This document shows, piece after piece, positions 24,973-32,993 of a stretch of DNA of 64,000 nt. The stretch's first letter is position 1, and each line of letters starts with the position of its first letter. Made by a program: the position numbers and the translations under genes. This DNA comes from Neorhizobium huautlense. GTDB taxonomy: Bacteria; Pseudomonadota; Alphaproteobacteria; Rhizobiales; Rhizobiaceae. Location of the stretch: the NCBI RefSeq assembly GCF_002968575.1, contig NZ_PVBM01000003.1, positions 248,001 to 312,000 of the forward strand, given 5' to 3'. The notes beneath the pieces are model-generated. The model was not told the origin of the DNA, searched no databases, and saw only the letters and a list, made by a program, of their open reading frames with translations.

Positions 24973-27750
24973 ATGTCAAACATCGACCTCAATCGTCTCA
25001 TCAGAACGCTTGAGCCAAATCTGCGTGTCGGTCTTGAGACAGCCGCTTCGCTTGCGGCCAGGCAGCAGCATGCCGTGGTCGATATTGCCCACTGGCTCCG
25101 GGCGATGCTTGATCTTCCTGCGTTTTCGACCTTTTTTGAGGACCTCGGACTCTCCTGCACCGCACTGCGGCAAGAGCTGGATATGGCGGTTGCCGACATT
25201 GCCCGTGACGCCGGAGGTTCGCTTGCGCTATCTCAGAATTTGCTGTTGCTGGGGCGTGAAGCTTGGCTGATTGCGTCGCTTCAATGGGGCCGCAACGTGG
25301 TGACGTTGCCCGACCTGCTGTTTGCGCTGGTCGACGACCAGACCTTGCGTACCATTATACGCGGCGTGGCTCCGTCCTTGCGTGGTCTCAATCGAGCCAT
25401 GCTCGAGGACCAGATGCGGAAGGCGAGTGCCCCCAATCCGGATGTGACGGAGCCGGCGTTGAGTACGCCGGTTTTTTCATCCGACGAGAACGAGTTCCTG
25501 CGGCTCTACACGCGCGACATGACGGGAGATGCCGGCGCCGGACGGATCGACCCGGTCATCGGCCGAGATCGTGAGCTGCGTCAGATCATCGACATTCTGA
25601 CGCGGAGACGCCAAAACAATCCTATTCTGGTCGGCGAGGCCGGCGTCGGCAAGACCGCGGTGGCGGAAGCCCTGGCTCTGGAAATCGCGGCTGGGAACGT
25701 GCCCGACCGGCTCCGGAATGTCAGGCTCCTTTTGCTCGATCTCAGTCTGTTGCAAGCGGGCGCGGGGGTCAAAGGTGAATTCGAGCGGCGCCTGCATGGT
25801 GTGGTCGACGCCGTCAAGGCGTCACCGGAGCCGATCATTCTGTTTATCGACGAAGCGCATGGATTGATTGGGGCCGGAGGGCAGGCCGGTCACGGTGATG
25901 CGGCCAATATCTTGAAACCGGCGCTGGCCCGCGGCGAACTGCGCACGATCGCAGCGACCACCTGGGGCGAATACAAGCGTTTCATCGAGAAGGATGCAGC
26001 GCTGACCCGACGATTCCAGACGGTGCATGTGCAGGAGCCGGACGAGGAAACCGCGATCCGCATGCTGCGCGGGGTCGCGGCAAAGCTCAAGGCGCACCAT
26101 CGAGTGCGCATCCGCGACGAGGCGGTGGTCGCGGCCGTACGGCTTTCGGCTCGTTATCTGCCGGCCCGGCAGCTTCCCGACAAGGCAATCAGCCTGCTGG
26201 ATACGGCTGCGGCGGCGGTTGCACTTGCTCGACAGACCAGGCCGGAGGCGCTGCAGCTGCTCTTGAATGAGCGTGATCTGCTGGATGCCGAGGCGGACTG
26301 GCTGGCGGGGGAGCCGCAGACACCCCAGACCGTCGCCCGGCTCACAGAAATTGCCGGAGCTCGCGACGAGATCGCGAACAGGATTGGCGCCGCGCAGGCG
26401 AAATTCGACGAAGAACTGCGGCTCGTGCGCGAAGCCGACCGCCTCGAAGAAGCTTTCTCCTCGGACGCTGCCGTCCTGCCGCTCGCCGCATCCGAAGACG
26501 AAACGAAGAACACAAACGTTGCCTCCTTTCCGTCGCATGCCATGACGCTGGAGGGTGCGCGAGCCGCATTGACCGCGGCCGAGAGAGGCCTTGCTGCCGC
26601 TGCTGGGGAGACCCCGCTTGTTCCGCGTGTGGTCGACAAAGATGTGGTGGCGACAATTCTTGCCCGATGGACCGGAATCCCGGTCGGAAAGCTCCTGTCG
26701 GACCAGATCGAGACGGTGAAGACGCTGGATGCGCGGCTCAAGGAGCGGGTGCTTGGCCAGGACTATGTGATCGATCGGATCGCATCTGCCATGCGCGCCG
26801 CCCGGGCCGGTCTTTCCGATCCGCGCCGGCCGCCGGCCGTCTTCCTGCTGGTTGGCATGTCAGGCACAGGCAAGACCGAAACGGCGCTTTCGCTCGCAGA
26901 TATCCTCTATGGCGGCAGCCAGTATCTGACGACCATCAACATGTCCGAGTTCAAGGAAGAGCATAAGATCTCCATGTTGCTCGGCTCGCCGCCGGGTTAC
27001 GTCGGATACGGAGAGGGGGGCGTTCTGACCGAAGCCGTGCGCCGGCGTCCCTATGGAGTGCTGCTGCTGGACGAGGTCGACAAGGCGCATCCCGGCGTCC
27101 AGGAGATCTTCTACCAGGTCTTCGACAAGGGCACGCTTCGAGACGGCGAAGGCCGCGACATCGATTTCAAGAATACGACGATCTTCATGACGGCGAATAC
27201 GGGGTCTGAACTTATGGCAGCCCTCTCGGCTGATCCTGAAACGATGCCCGAGGGTGAAGCGCTGGAAGCGTTGCTGTTGCCGGAACTGCAAAACCACTTC
27301 AAACCTGCATTTCTCGGACGGACCACCGTACTGCCGTTTATGCCGCTCGGCCGCGAAACTTTGTCGGGCATTGTAGACATCCAGATTGACCGCATCCGCG
27401 AGCGCGTAAGATTGGCTTACGGCTCGGGCCTGATGCTTTCGCCGGAAGCACGCGAAGCGCTTATTTCCCGGGCGAAGATGAGCGAGATGGGCGCGCGTAT
27501 GATCGAGGTCATGATCGCACGCGACCTCTTGCCGATGCTTTCGACCGTGTTCCTCGACGCGATTGCAGAAAACCGCAAGATCACAGACGTGATCATCAGT
27601 TACGACGGCCAAGGTTTCGGCATTCGCGCCGAAAACGCGGCGGTTCGTCCCCAATTCGCCGACCCAGCAAAAGACCGGCAGGCGGATGAAGAAGCCCCGA
27701 AGCGAAAGCGCTCTCGGGGAGGAGCAGCAAGAAAGGCCAATGCGCCTTAG
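24973..27750 (+). CDS. clpV: T6SS AAA+ ATPase ClpV (TssH)
   Basis: 925-residue ClpB/ClpV unfoldase that recycles the contracted sheath. An N-terminal Clp_N domain (1-150) is followed by AAA module 1 (Walker A GEAGVGKTA near 220), a coiled-coil insert, AAA module 2 (GMSGTGKTE near 635, LLLDEVDKAH) and a ClpB_D2-small domain. A short basic Lys/Arg tail ends the protein. The start at 24973 (MSNIDLNRLIRTLEP) is chosen by family alignment; the longer frame adds 36 unrelated residues. First gene of the plus-strand T6SS operon. Confidence 0.92.
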   Translation: MSNIDLNRLIRTLEPNLRVGLETAASLAARQQHAVVDIAHWLRAMLDLPAFSTFFEDLGLSCTALRQELDMAVADIARDAGGSLALSQNLLLLGREAWLIASLQWGRNVVTLPDLLFALVDDQTLRTIIRGVAPSLRGLNRAMLEDQMRKASAPNPDVTEPALSTPVFSSDENEFLRLYTRDMTGDAGAGRIDPVIGRDRELRQIIDILTRRRQNNPILVGEAGVGKTAVAEALALEIAAGNVPDRLRNVRLLLLDLSLLQAGAGVKGEFERRLHGVVDAVKASPEPIILFIDEAHGLIGAGGQAGHGDAANILKPALARGELRTIAATTWGEYKRFIEKDAALTRRFQTVHVQEPDEETAIRMLRGVAAKLKAHHRVRIRDEAVVAAVRLSARYLPARQLPDKAISLLDTAAAAVALARQTRPEALQLLLNERDLLDAEADWLAGEPQTPQTVARLTEIAGARDEIANRIGAAQAKFDEELRLVREADRLEEAFSSDAAVLPLAASEDETKNTNVASFPSHAMTLEGARAALTAAERGLAAAAGETPLVPRVVDKDVVATILARWTGIPVGKLLSDQIETVKTLDARLKERVLGQDYVIDRIASAMRAARAGLSDPRRPPAVFLLVGMSGTGKTETALSLADILYGGSQYLTTINMSEFKEEHKISMLLGSPPGYVGYGEGGVLTEAVRRRPYGVLLLDEVDKAHPGVQEIFYQVFDKGTLRDGEGRDIDFKNTTIFMTANTGSELMAALSADPETMPEGEALEALLLPELQNHFKPAFLGRTTVLPFMPLGRETLSGIVDIQIDRIRERVRLAYGSGLMLSPEAREALISRAKMSEMGARMIEVMIARDLLPMLSTVFLDAIAENRKITDVIISYDGQGFGIRAENAAVRPQFADPAKDRQADEEAPKRKRSRGGAARKANAP

Positions 27751-27786
27751 CAGCAACTAGGCAATCATTACAGGAGAGCTGATAGC

Positions 27787-28263
27787 ATGCCGATTTATCT
27801 GCAGATCGACGGTATTCAGGGCGACGCGACCCACGAGCAGCATCGCAAGTGGATGGATATCGAAGCCATTCACTGGAACGTTTCCCGCAACATGAACACG
27901 TCTGCCGGTTCCGCGGCAAACCGTGAAGCTTCCGAGCCGACTGTTTCGGAAGTCATTTTGACCAAGGTCAGCGATTCCTCGTCGACCAAACTCTTCCAGG
28001 AAGCCTGCTCGGGCCGCACCGGCAAGCGTGCGACCATCCATCTGGTGACCACGGGCAACCCCGGCGACACCTATATCGAGTATACGCTGACCAATACGCT
28101 GATTGCCAGCTATTCGATCGATTCCAACGGCGATCGTCCAGTCGAAACGTTGAAGCTGAACTTCACCAAGATGGAAGTGAAGTACACGCCATACGACGAC
28201 ATGCATTCGCCGCAGTCGCCGATGATCGCCTCCTACGACCTCGCCACCACCAAGGCGGCTTAA
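27787..28263 (+). CDS. hcp: T6SS tail-tube protein Hcp (TssD)
   Basis: 158-residue Hcp. The start MPIYLQIDGIQGDATHEQHRKWMDIEAIHWNV and the later ISEVILTKVSDSSS-like segment are typical of Hcp1-type hexameric tube proteins. A strong ribosome-binding site (ACAGGAGAGC) precedes it. Hcp can also carry small effectors in its lumen, which is relevant because a toxin gene lies directly downstream. 36 bases separate it from clpV. Confidence 0.94.
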   Translation: MPIYLQIDGIQGDATHEQHRKWMDIEAIHWNVSRNMNTSAGSAANREASEPTVSEVILTKVSDSSSTKLFQEACSGRTGKRATIHLVTTGNPGDTYIEYTLTNTLIASYSIDSNGDRPVETLKLNFTKMEVKYTPYDDMHSPQSPMIASYDLATTKAA

Positions 28264-28336
28264 CTGCCATGTGAGCTGGGCGCTGGCGGATTCGCCGGCG
28301 CCCCCGTCAACATTCATCGAGGAAACGGAGCTGACG

Positions 28337-29212
28337 ATGGCTGGACTGGCAGTGAGCCCCGATGGGCGAATGATCGAGAACGAGGAAGAAGGCCTGAGGA
28401 TCGCTCTGTCGGCCACACAGCTTGCTGCGGTTCTGGAAAATGAAACCATCGAGCCGGAAGGGACAATCGGCAATCGCCTCATCGGAGGCCTGCGCCTTTT
28501 GGGTTGTGGAGCCGAGCTGGTTGGAGCCGGCGCACTGCTGGCGGCGCCCGAGCCTACAATGCTCACGAAGGCAGGCGGGGTCGCACTTGGCGCCCATGGG
28601 GTTGATCAATGTATTGCCGGGGGCAGGCAGATATGGACGGGTCGCGATGTCCGTTCATTTGCCGACCGCGGCGCAAGTTCGCTCGCAGAAAGCTTGGGAG
28701 CGTCTCCGGGCGCGGCGCGCAATGTGGGCCTGGCAGCAGAAATCCTGGTCCCGGTCAGCGGAGCCATTCTTGCCAATGCGGTACGCACAGGCGCTATCAG
28801 GGCCGGACGCATCTCCTTGATGCGGCATGAAGCCGTGAGTGAAGCGTCCAGCATCGGTGGACATACGATCAGAAAACATGTTGGCTGGACCGAAGCGCAG
28901 TTACGGCAGCGACTGGCGGAGACGGCTAATATGCGGCGTCCGCCGCAGATGATTTCGACTTTCGACGACCTTGCAATGGCCGAGCGGACAATCAGCCGCG
29001 GGCTGCAGGCGCATAAGGTGGCTATTCAGTCCTGGGCTCGATCCGGAGCCAGGACCAACCTACCGTTGGAATATTCCGCCGGACGCGAGGTGGGATTCGG
29101 CATTGAACGGGCGTCAGGACAGGTGCAGCGTCTCAACCGCATAAAGATCGTACTGAAAAAGGAAACCTATAACGGCATGCCTTATTACATTTTGACCGCG
29201 TATCCGATCTGA
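28337..29212 (+). CDS. T6SS-linked toxin with C-terminal RNase A-like (CdiA-CT type) domain
   Basis: About 291 residues. The C-terminal 115 residues match my memory of the bacterial RNase A-like toxin domain found in CdiA tips: GGHTIRKHVG with a candidate catalytic His, TFDDLAMAERTISRGL, then YSAGREVGFGIERASGQ and YYILTAYP at the end. The N-terminal half is Gly/Ala-rich and hydrophobic, as in membrane-interacting helical modules of polymorphic toxins. No PAAR, VgrG or MIX motif is visible. A GTG start at 28271 is open, but the ATG at 28337 has GGAG six bases upstream and is preferred. It lies between hcp and vgrG and two bases before an immunity gene. Confidence 0.82.
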   Translation: MAGLAVSPDGRMIENEEEGLRIALSATQLAAVLENETIEPEGTIGNRLIGGLRLLGCGAELVGAGALLAAPEPTMLTKAGGVALGAHGVDQCIAGGRQIWTGRDVRSFADRGASSLAESLGASPGAARNVGLAAEILVPVSGAILANAVRTGAIRAGRISLMRHEAVSEASSIGGHTIRKHVGWTEAQLRQRLAETANMRRPPQMISTFDDLAMAERTISRGLQAHKVAIQSWARSGARTNLPLEYSAGREVGFGIERASGQVQRLNRIKIVLKKETYNGMPYYILTAYPI

Positions 29213-29213
29213 C

Positions 29214-29528
29214 ATGGCAAATGACGAATTCGAATTTCTTCGGCAGATGATCGGCGGCTATCTACACCAGGACATGGACTTGGAGGCAGATAGCGTGCCG
29301 GAGGCAATTGCCGTTTTTGCAAGGCACGCGGACGCACCGATGCGCGAGGGCGTCGTCGCGGACATGCAATCATTCATGCAACAGTACCACAACCGCGCAG
29401 CCGATGAATTTGCGCAGCGGTTTGGCCGCGATTTCACACCCGACGAAATTGGCCAATCGGTGGGAGAATTCTTTGAAATGGTGAACGCCATTCTGATCGA
29501 TCCAGATTCTTATCAGCAGTTTCTCTGA
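29214..29528 (+). CDS. CdiI-type immunity protein for the adjacent RNase toxin
   Basis: 104 residues, acidic. The opening FLRQMIGGYLHQDMDLEADSVPEAIAVF closely resembles the CdiI_2 immunity family (typical core LRxxLGxYFHQDWDLDY). It begins two bases after the toxin stop, the standard toxin-immunity order. The expected role is to bind and block the RNase domain in the producing cell and its siblings. Downstream, 59 bases lead to vgrG. Confidence 0.82.
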   Translation: MANDEFEFLRQMIGGYLHQDMDLEADSVPEAIAVFARHADAPMREGVVADMQSFMQQYHNRAADEFAQRFGRDFTPDEIGQSVGEFFEMVNAILIDPDSYQQFL

Positions 29529-29587
29529 AGCAAAAACCTCGCCGCCGACTTTATCTTTCCGATGAATGAGATGATCCGGATAGAAAC

Positions 29588-31915
29588 ATGAATGATCAGC
29601 CATCCTCCGCCGATTTCATCCAGGCGAGCCGCATTCTGAAGATCGTCTCGCCGCTTGGGCAAGATCAGCTATTGGCCGAACGGGTAACGATCGAGGAGGG
29701 TGTTTCGTCGCTCTTCGAGATCAGGGTTTCGGCGCGGGCCAAGAAGCCGATTGTCAAGCCGGAGGAACTGATCGGCCGGCTGATGGATGTGTCGATCGAA
29801 GTCCAGCAGGGCGATGGCGAGGAGGGCAGCGCGGTGCGTCGGCCGTTCAACGGTCTGGTGACCGAGCTCAACGAAGGCCCGCCGATCACCCGCGGCCTGC
29901 GCTCCTATTCCATGGTGCTGAGGCCCCAGATGTGGCTTTTGTCGCGCCGCTCCGACTGCCGCATCTGGATGGACAAAACTTCTGTCGATATCGTCGAGAC
30001 GCTGTTTTCCGAACACGGCATTCCGGCCCCGGATACCTCGGGCATCATTACGCCGCCACCGCCGCAGCATTATTCGGTGCAGTGGAACGAGACGGATCTT
30101 GCATACCTCACCCGCCGTTTCGAGGAGGACGGGCTGTTCTATTGGTTCAGCCACGAGGACGGCAAACACAAGCTGCATGTGGCAGACGCCGCCTCCGGAT
30201 GGCTTGGCCCCTCACCATCGGCGCAAGGAGAGGCAAAGGTCCGGTTGGCGCAGGGATCGTCGGATCGCAACCACATCAATGACTGGAGCCGGCGCTATTC
30301 CTATGTGCCCGGACAAAGGGCAGGCGCCGACTGGAATTTCGAAACGCCGCGCATGGTGCCCGGCACCATGACGCCCTCGCTCGTGCAGATGCCAGACGCC
30401 ATAAAGCGCGAGCTTTACGAATATCCGGCACGCATCTCCACCGTGGCGGAAGCCGAGCGGGCGGAAAAGCTGAGGATGCAGGCATCCGAGGCTGATCACG
30501 ACCGGGTTTTCGGGGCCTCGACCTCCCGCATCCTCGAAACTGGTCGTCGCTTCACGCCATACGAAGTGGCCCATCCGGAGCATCACTACGAAGAGCATGT
30601 GCTGGTCAAGGCGGTGCATATCGTCGTCGACCGCTCCTACGAGACCAATTCCAACGAACCGGAATACAGGAACAGCTTCGAGGCAATTCCATCCCGGGTG
30701 CCGATGACGCCGCATCGTCAGACGAAGCGGCCGAGGATCGAGGGCACTCAGGTAGCGATCGTCGCAGGCCCGGCCGGTGAGGAAATCCATCCCGACCAGT
30801 ATGGCCGCATCAAGCTGTGGTTCCCCTGGGACCGCAAGGCGAAGAAGGACGGTTCTGACACCTGCTGGGTGCGGGTGGCGCAGAACTGGGCGGGCTCCAC
30901 CTGGGGCGGCCAGACCATTCCGCGCATCGGCATGGAGGTGATGGTCGCCTTCGTCGACGGCGATCCCGACCGGCCGCTGGTGACCGGCGTGGTGCCGAAC
31001 CCGGCCAATGCCGTGCCCTACGACCTGCCCGCCAACAAGACGCGCATGGTAATGCGCTCCAACACCCACAAGGGCACCGGCTTCAACGAGATGTCATTCG
31101 AGGACGAGGCGGGCCGGGAGAACATGTTCTTCCATGCCCAGAAGGATCAGACGACGCGGGTGCTGAACGACCGCATAAAGCGGGTTGATCGTCACGAGGT
31201 TGCAGCAGTCGGCGGCAATCGGGCGGTAGAGGTCAGCGGCAATCAGAAGCATGAAGTCGGTGGATCGATGAATACCGTTGTCGGCGGGACGGGGCCGGCG
31301 GCGATGGCGCTGATGTCTGCCGTGCAGGGACTGGCAGGACAGACGGCCACGCTTCTCGGCCAGGCAGGCCAGATCGCGGGCGGCGGCGGACCGGGCCTTG
31401 CCGCATTCGCCGGTACGCTTGCTTCCTCAGCACTCGGCTTCCTCAGCGCCGCCGGTCTCGGCAGTCGCCAAGGCGTCGTTTCGGGCACGAGCCCGCGGGC
31501 TGACGCCGGCACGGCGCTGGCGGGCTCCGGCAGTGGTGTCGGCTCCGATGCCTCGAGCCTGTTCCCGCTGCCCGGGATTATGAACACCATTGTCGGTTCT
31601 TTCAAATCCGACACGGTGGGTGTTGCAAGGGTTGAACAGATCGGCGTCAGCAAGGTCACCAATGTCGGCCAGACCTCTCTCGAGAAGGTCGGTAAATTCA
31701 AGAAATTGATCGTTGGCGAAGAATTCGTCATCGAATGCGGCGCGTCCAAGTTCATTATGCGCAAGGACGGCACCGTCATCATCCTGGGCACGCATTTCAA
31801 CTTCACCGCATCCGGCCCGACACAGATCAACGGCGTGGTCGTGGATCTGAACAAGCCGGGTGGAGGGTTCTCGGAAGCATCGCCGACATCGTCAGACACG
31901 ACAGCGAAAGGATGA
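29588..31915 (+). CDS. vgrG: T6SS spike protein VgrG (TssI)
   Basis: 775-residue spike. A gp27-like head (about 1-370) and a gp5-like OB-fold (about 380-480, with EEIHPDQYGRIKLWFPWDRK and MEVMVAFVDGDPDRPLVTG) are canonical. The needle region carries repeat-like segments (RVDRHEVAAVGGN, RAVEVSGNQKHEVGGS), then an unusual Gly/Ala/Ser-rich insertion at about residues 568-660 before the needle resumes. There is no recognisable C-terminal enzymatic extension. Downstream adaptor and PAAR-effector genes suggest that effector is loaded on this spike. Confidence 0.93.
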   Translation: MNDQPSSADFIQASRILKIVSPLGQDQLLAERVTIEEGVSSLFEIRVSARAKKPIVKPEELIGRLMDVSIEVQQGDGEEGSAVRRPFNGLVTELNEGPPITRGLRSYSMVLRPQMWLLSRRSDCRIWMDKTSVDIVETLFSEHGIPAPDTSGIITPPPPQHYSVQWNETDLAYLTRRFEEDGLFYWFSHEDGKHKLHVADAASGWLGPSPSAQGEAKVRLAQGSSDRNHINDWSRRYSYVPGQRAGADWNFETPRMVPGTMTPSLVQMPDAIKRELYEYPARISTVAEAERAEKLRMQASEADHDRVFGASTSRILETGRRFTPYEVAHPEHHYEEHVLVKAVHIVVDRSYETNSNEPEYRNSFEAIPSRVPMTPHRQTKRPRIEGTQVAIVAGPAGEEIHPDQYGRIKLWFPWDRKAKKDGSDTCWVRVAQNWAGSTWGGQTIPRIGMEVMVAFVDGDPDRPLVTGVVPNPANAVPYDLPANKTRMVMRSNTHKGTGFNEMSFEDEAGRENMFFHAQKDQTTRVLNDRIKRVDRHEVAAVGGNRAVEVSGNQKHEVGGSMNTVVGGTGPAAMALMSAVQGLAGQTATLLGQAGQIAGGGGPGLAAFAGTLASSALGFLSAAGLGSRQGVVSGTSPRADAGTALAGSGSGVGSDASSLFPLPGIMNTIVGSFKSDTVGVARVEQIGVSKVTNVGQTSLEKVGKFKKLIVGEEFVIECGASKFIMRKDGTVIILGTHFNFTASGPTQINGVVVDLNKPGGGFSEASPTSSDTTAKG

Positions 31916-31922
31916 ACGATCG

Positions 31923-32993
31923 ATGTCGGTCGACAACCGCACGCCCTTTCCGGCGCTGGCTTTTCGGCAATACAATCTCGCCGGGGATTTGCTCGGCGTC
32001 GTGGTGGCGCGCGGTACGTTTCGCCTTAGCAATGGCGGCCCTCTCGTTCCGGATGATGTCCAGCGTTCTTTGGTTATGTCGGACACCTATGACGGTGACC
32101 CGCACCAGACGCCGCAAACGGCCTGCACCGATCTTGCTCCATTCAAGCCCGGCACCGATGTGACATTTCTCGGCGCCGCCTGCGCGCCGGGGGGCAAAGC
32201 CGAGCGATCCTGGTCGTGCGGGTTGCAGGTCGGGCCGGTCGAAAAACGGTTGCGCGTCTATGGACCGCGCGCCTGGCGGGCCCGCACCCGCAAGACCTGG
32301 AGAGGTTTGATCGATCGGGCGCAAGAGGATGCGCTTGACGGTTGGGACCTGACAGATCCGGAGCCGGTTACGCATGTTCCGCTGGATTGGCGACTTGCCT
32401 TCGGTGGGCGGCTTGAAACCTCCGGCAAAAAGGAGGTTGTCGAGAAGAACCCGATCGGCATCGGCCTTGTCGATGAGGTTCTTTTCCGGGAACGGCCACA
32501 ATGGCCCGCGCCGCAGATCGAGGATGAGAAACACCCTATCCGTGATGTGAACGACAGGCCCGACCCGGCCGGTTTTGGCCTGCTATCGCCCTTTTGGGAG
32601 GATAGGGTGGCGCGCGCGGGGACATATGACGACGCTTGGCTGAATGAACGCCACCCGCTTCTGCCAAGCGATTTCGACTTCCGTTTTTGGCAGGCTGCTC
32701 ATCCGCATCTCGTCACCGAGACCTGGCTTAAAGGCGATGAGAAATTCGCCTTGGAGAATCTGTTGCCGCAATATCCGCGCCTGGAGGGGGCTCTACCTGG
32801 CATTAGGCTGGAGATCGAGATTGACCGCGGTGCGGGTCTAGCGAAGGGAGAGATGAAGCTCGATGGTGTTCATTTCGACATGCGTCCAGGTGTCGGCCGT
32901 GTCTTCCTGACGTGGCGCTGCGGCTTTCCATGGCCTCAGAGGATCGGGATTCCTAAACTCATCTTTGCACGATCCGCCATGGAGCTTGCTTGA
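31923..32993 (+). CDS. DUF2169-family T6SS effector adaptor/chaperone
   Basis: About 356 residues. DUF2169 features include NRTPFPALAFRQYNLAGDLLGVVVARGTFRL near the start and DWRLAFGGR in the middle. In A. tumefaciens a DUF2169 protein between vgrG2 and the DNase effector tde2 is needed to load that effector. The same order, vgrG - DUF2169 - PAAR-like Ntox15 effector, occurs here. The start at 31923 is preferred; an extended frame reaches back into vgrG. It overlaps the next gene by one base (TGATG). Confidence 0.88.
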   Translation: MSVDNRTPFPALAFRQYNLAGDLLGVVVARGTFRLSNGGPLVPDDVQRSLVMSDTYDGDPHQTPQTACTDLAPFKPGTDVTFLGAACAPGGKAERSWSCGLQVGPVEKRLRVYGPRAWRARTRKTWRGLIDRAQEDALDGWDLTDPEPVTHVPLDWRLAFGGRLETSGKKEVVEKNPIGIGLVDEVLFRERPQWPAPQIEDEKHPIRDVNDRPDPAGFGLLSPFWEDRVARAGTYDDAWLNERHPLLPSDFDFRFWQAAHPHLVTETWLKGDEKFALENLLPQYPRLEGALPGIRLEIEIDRGAGLAKGEMKLDGVHFDMRPGVGRVFLTWRCGFPWPQRIGIPKLIFARSAMELA

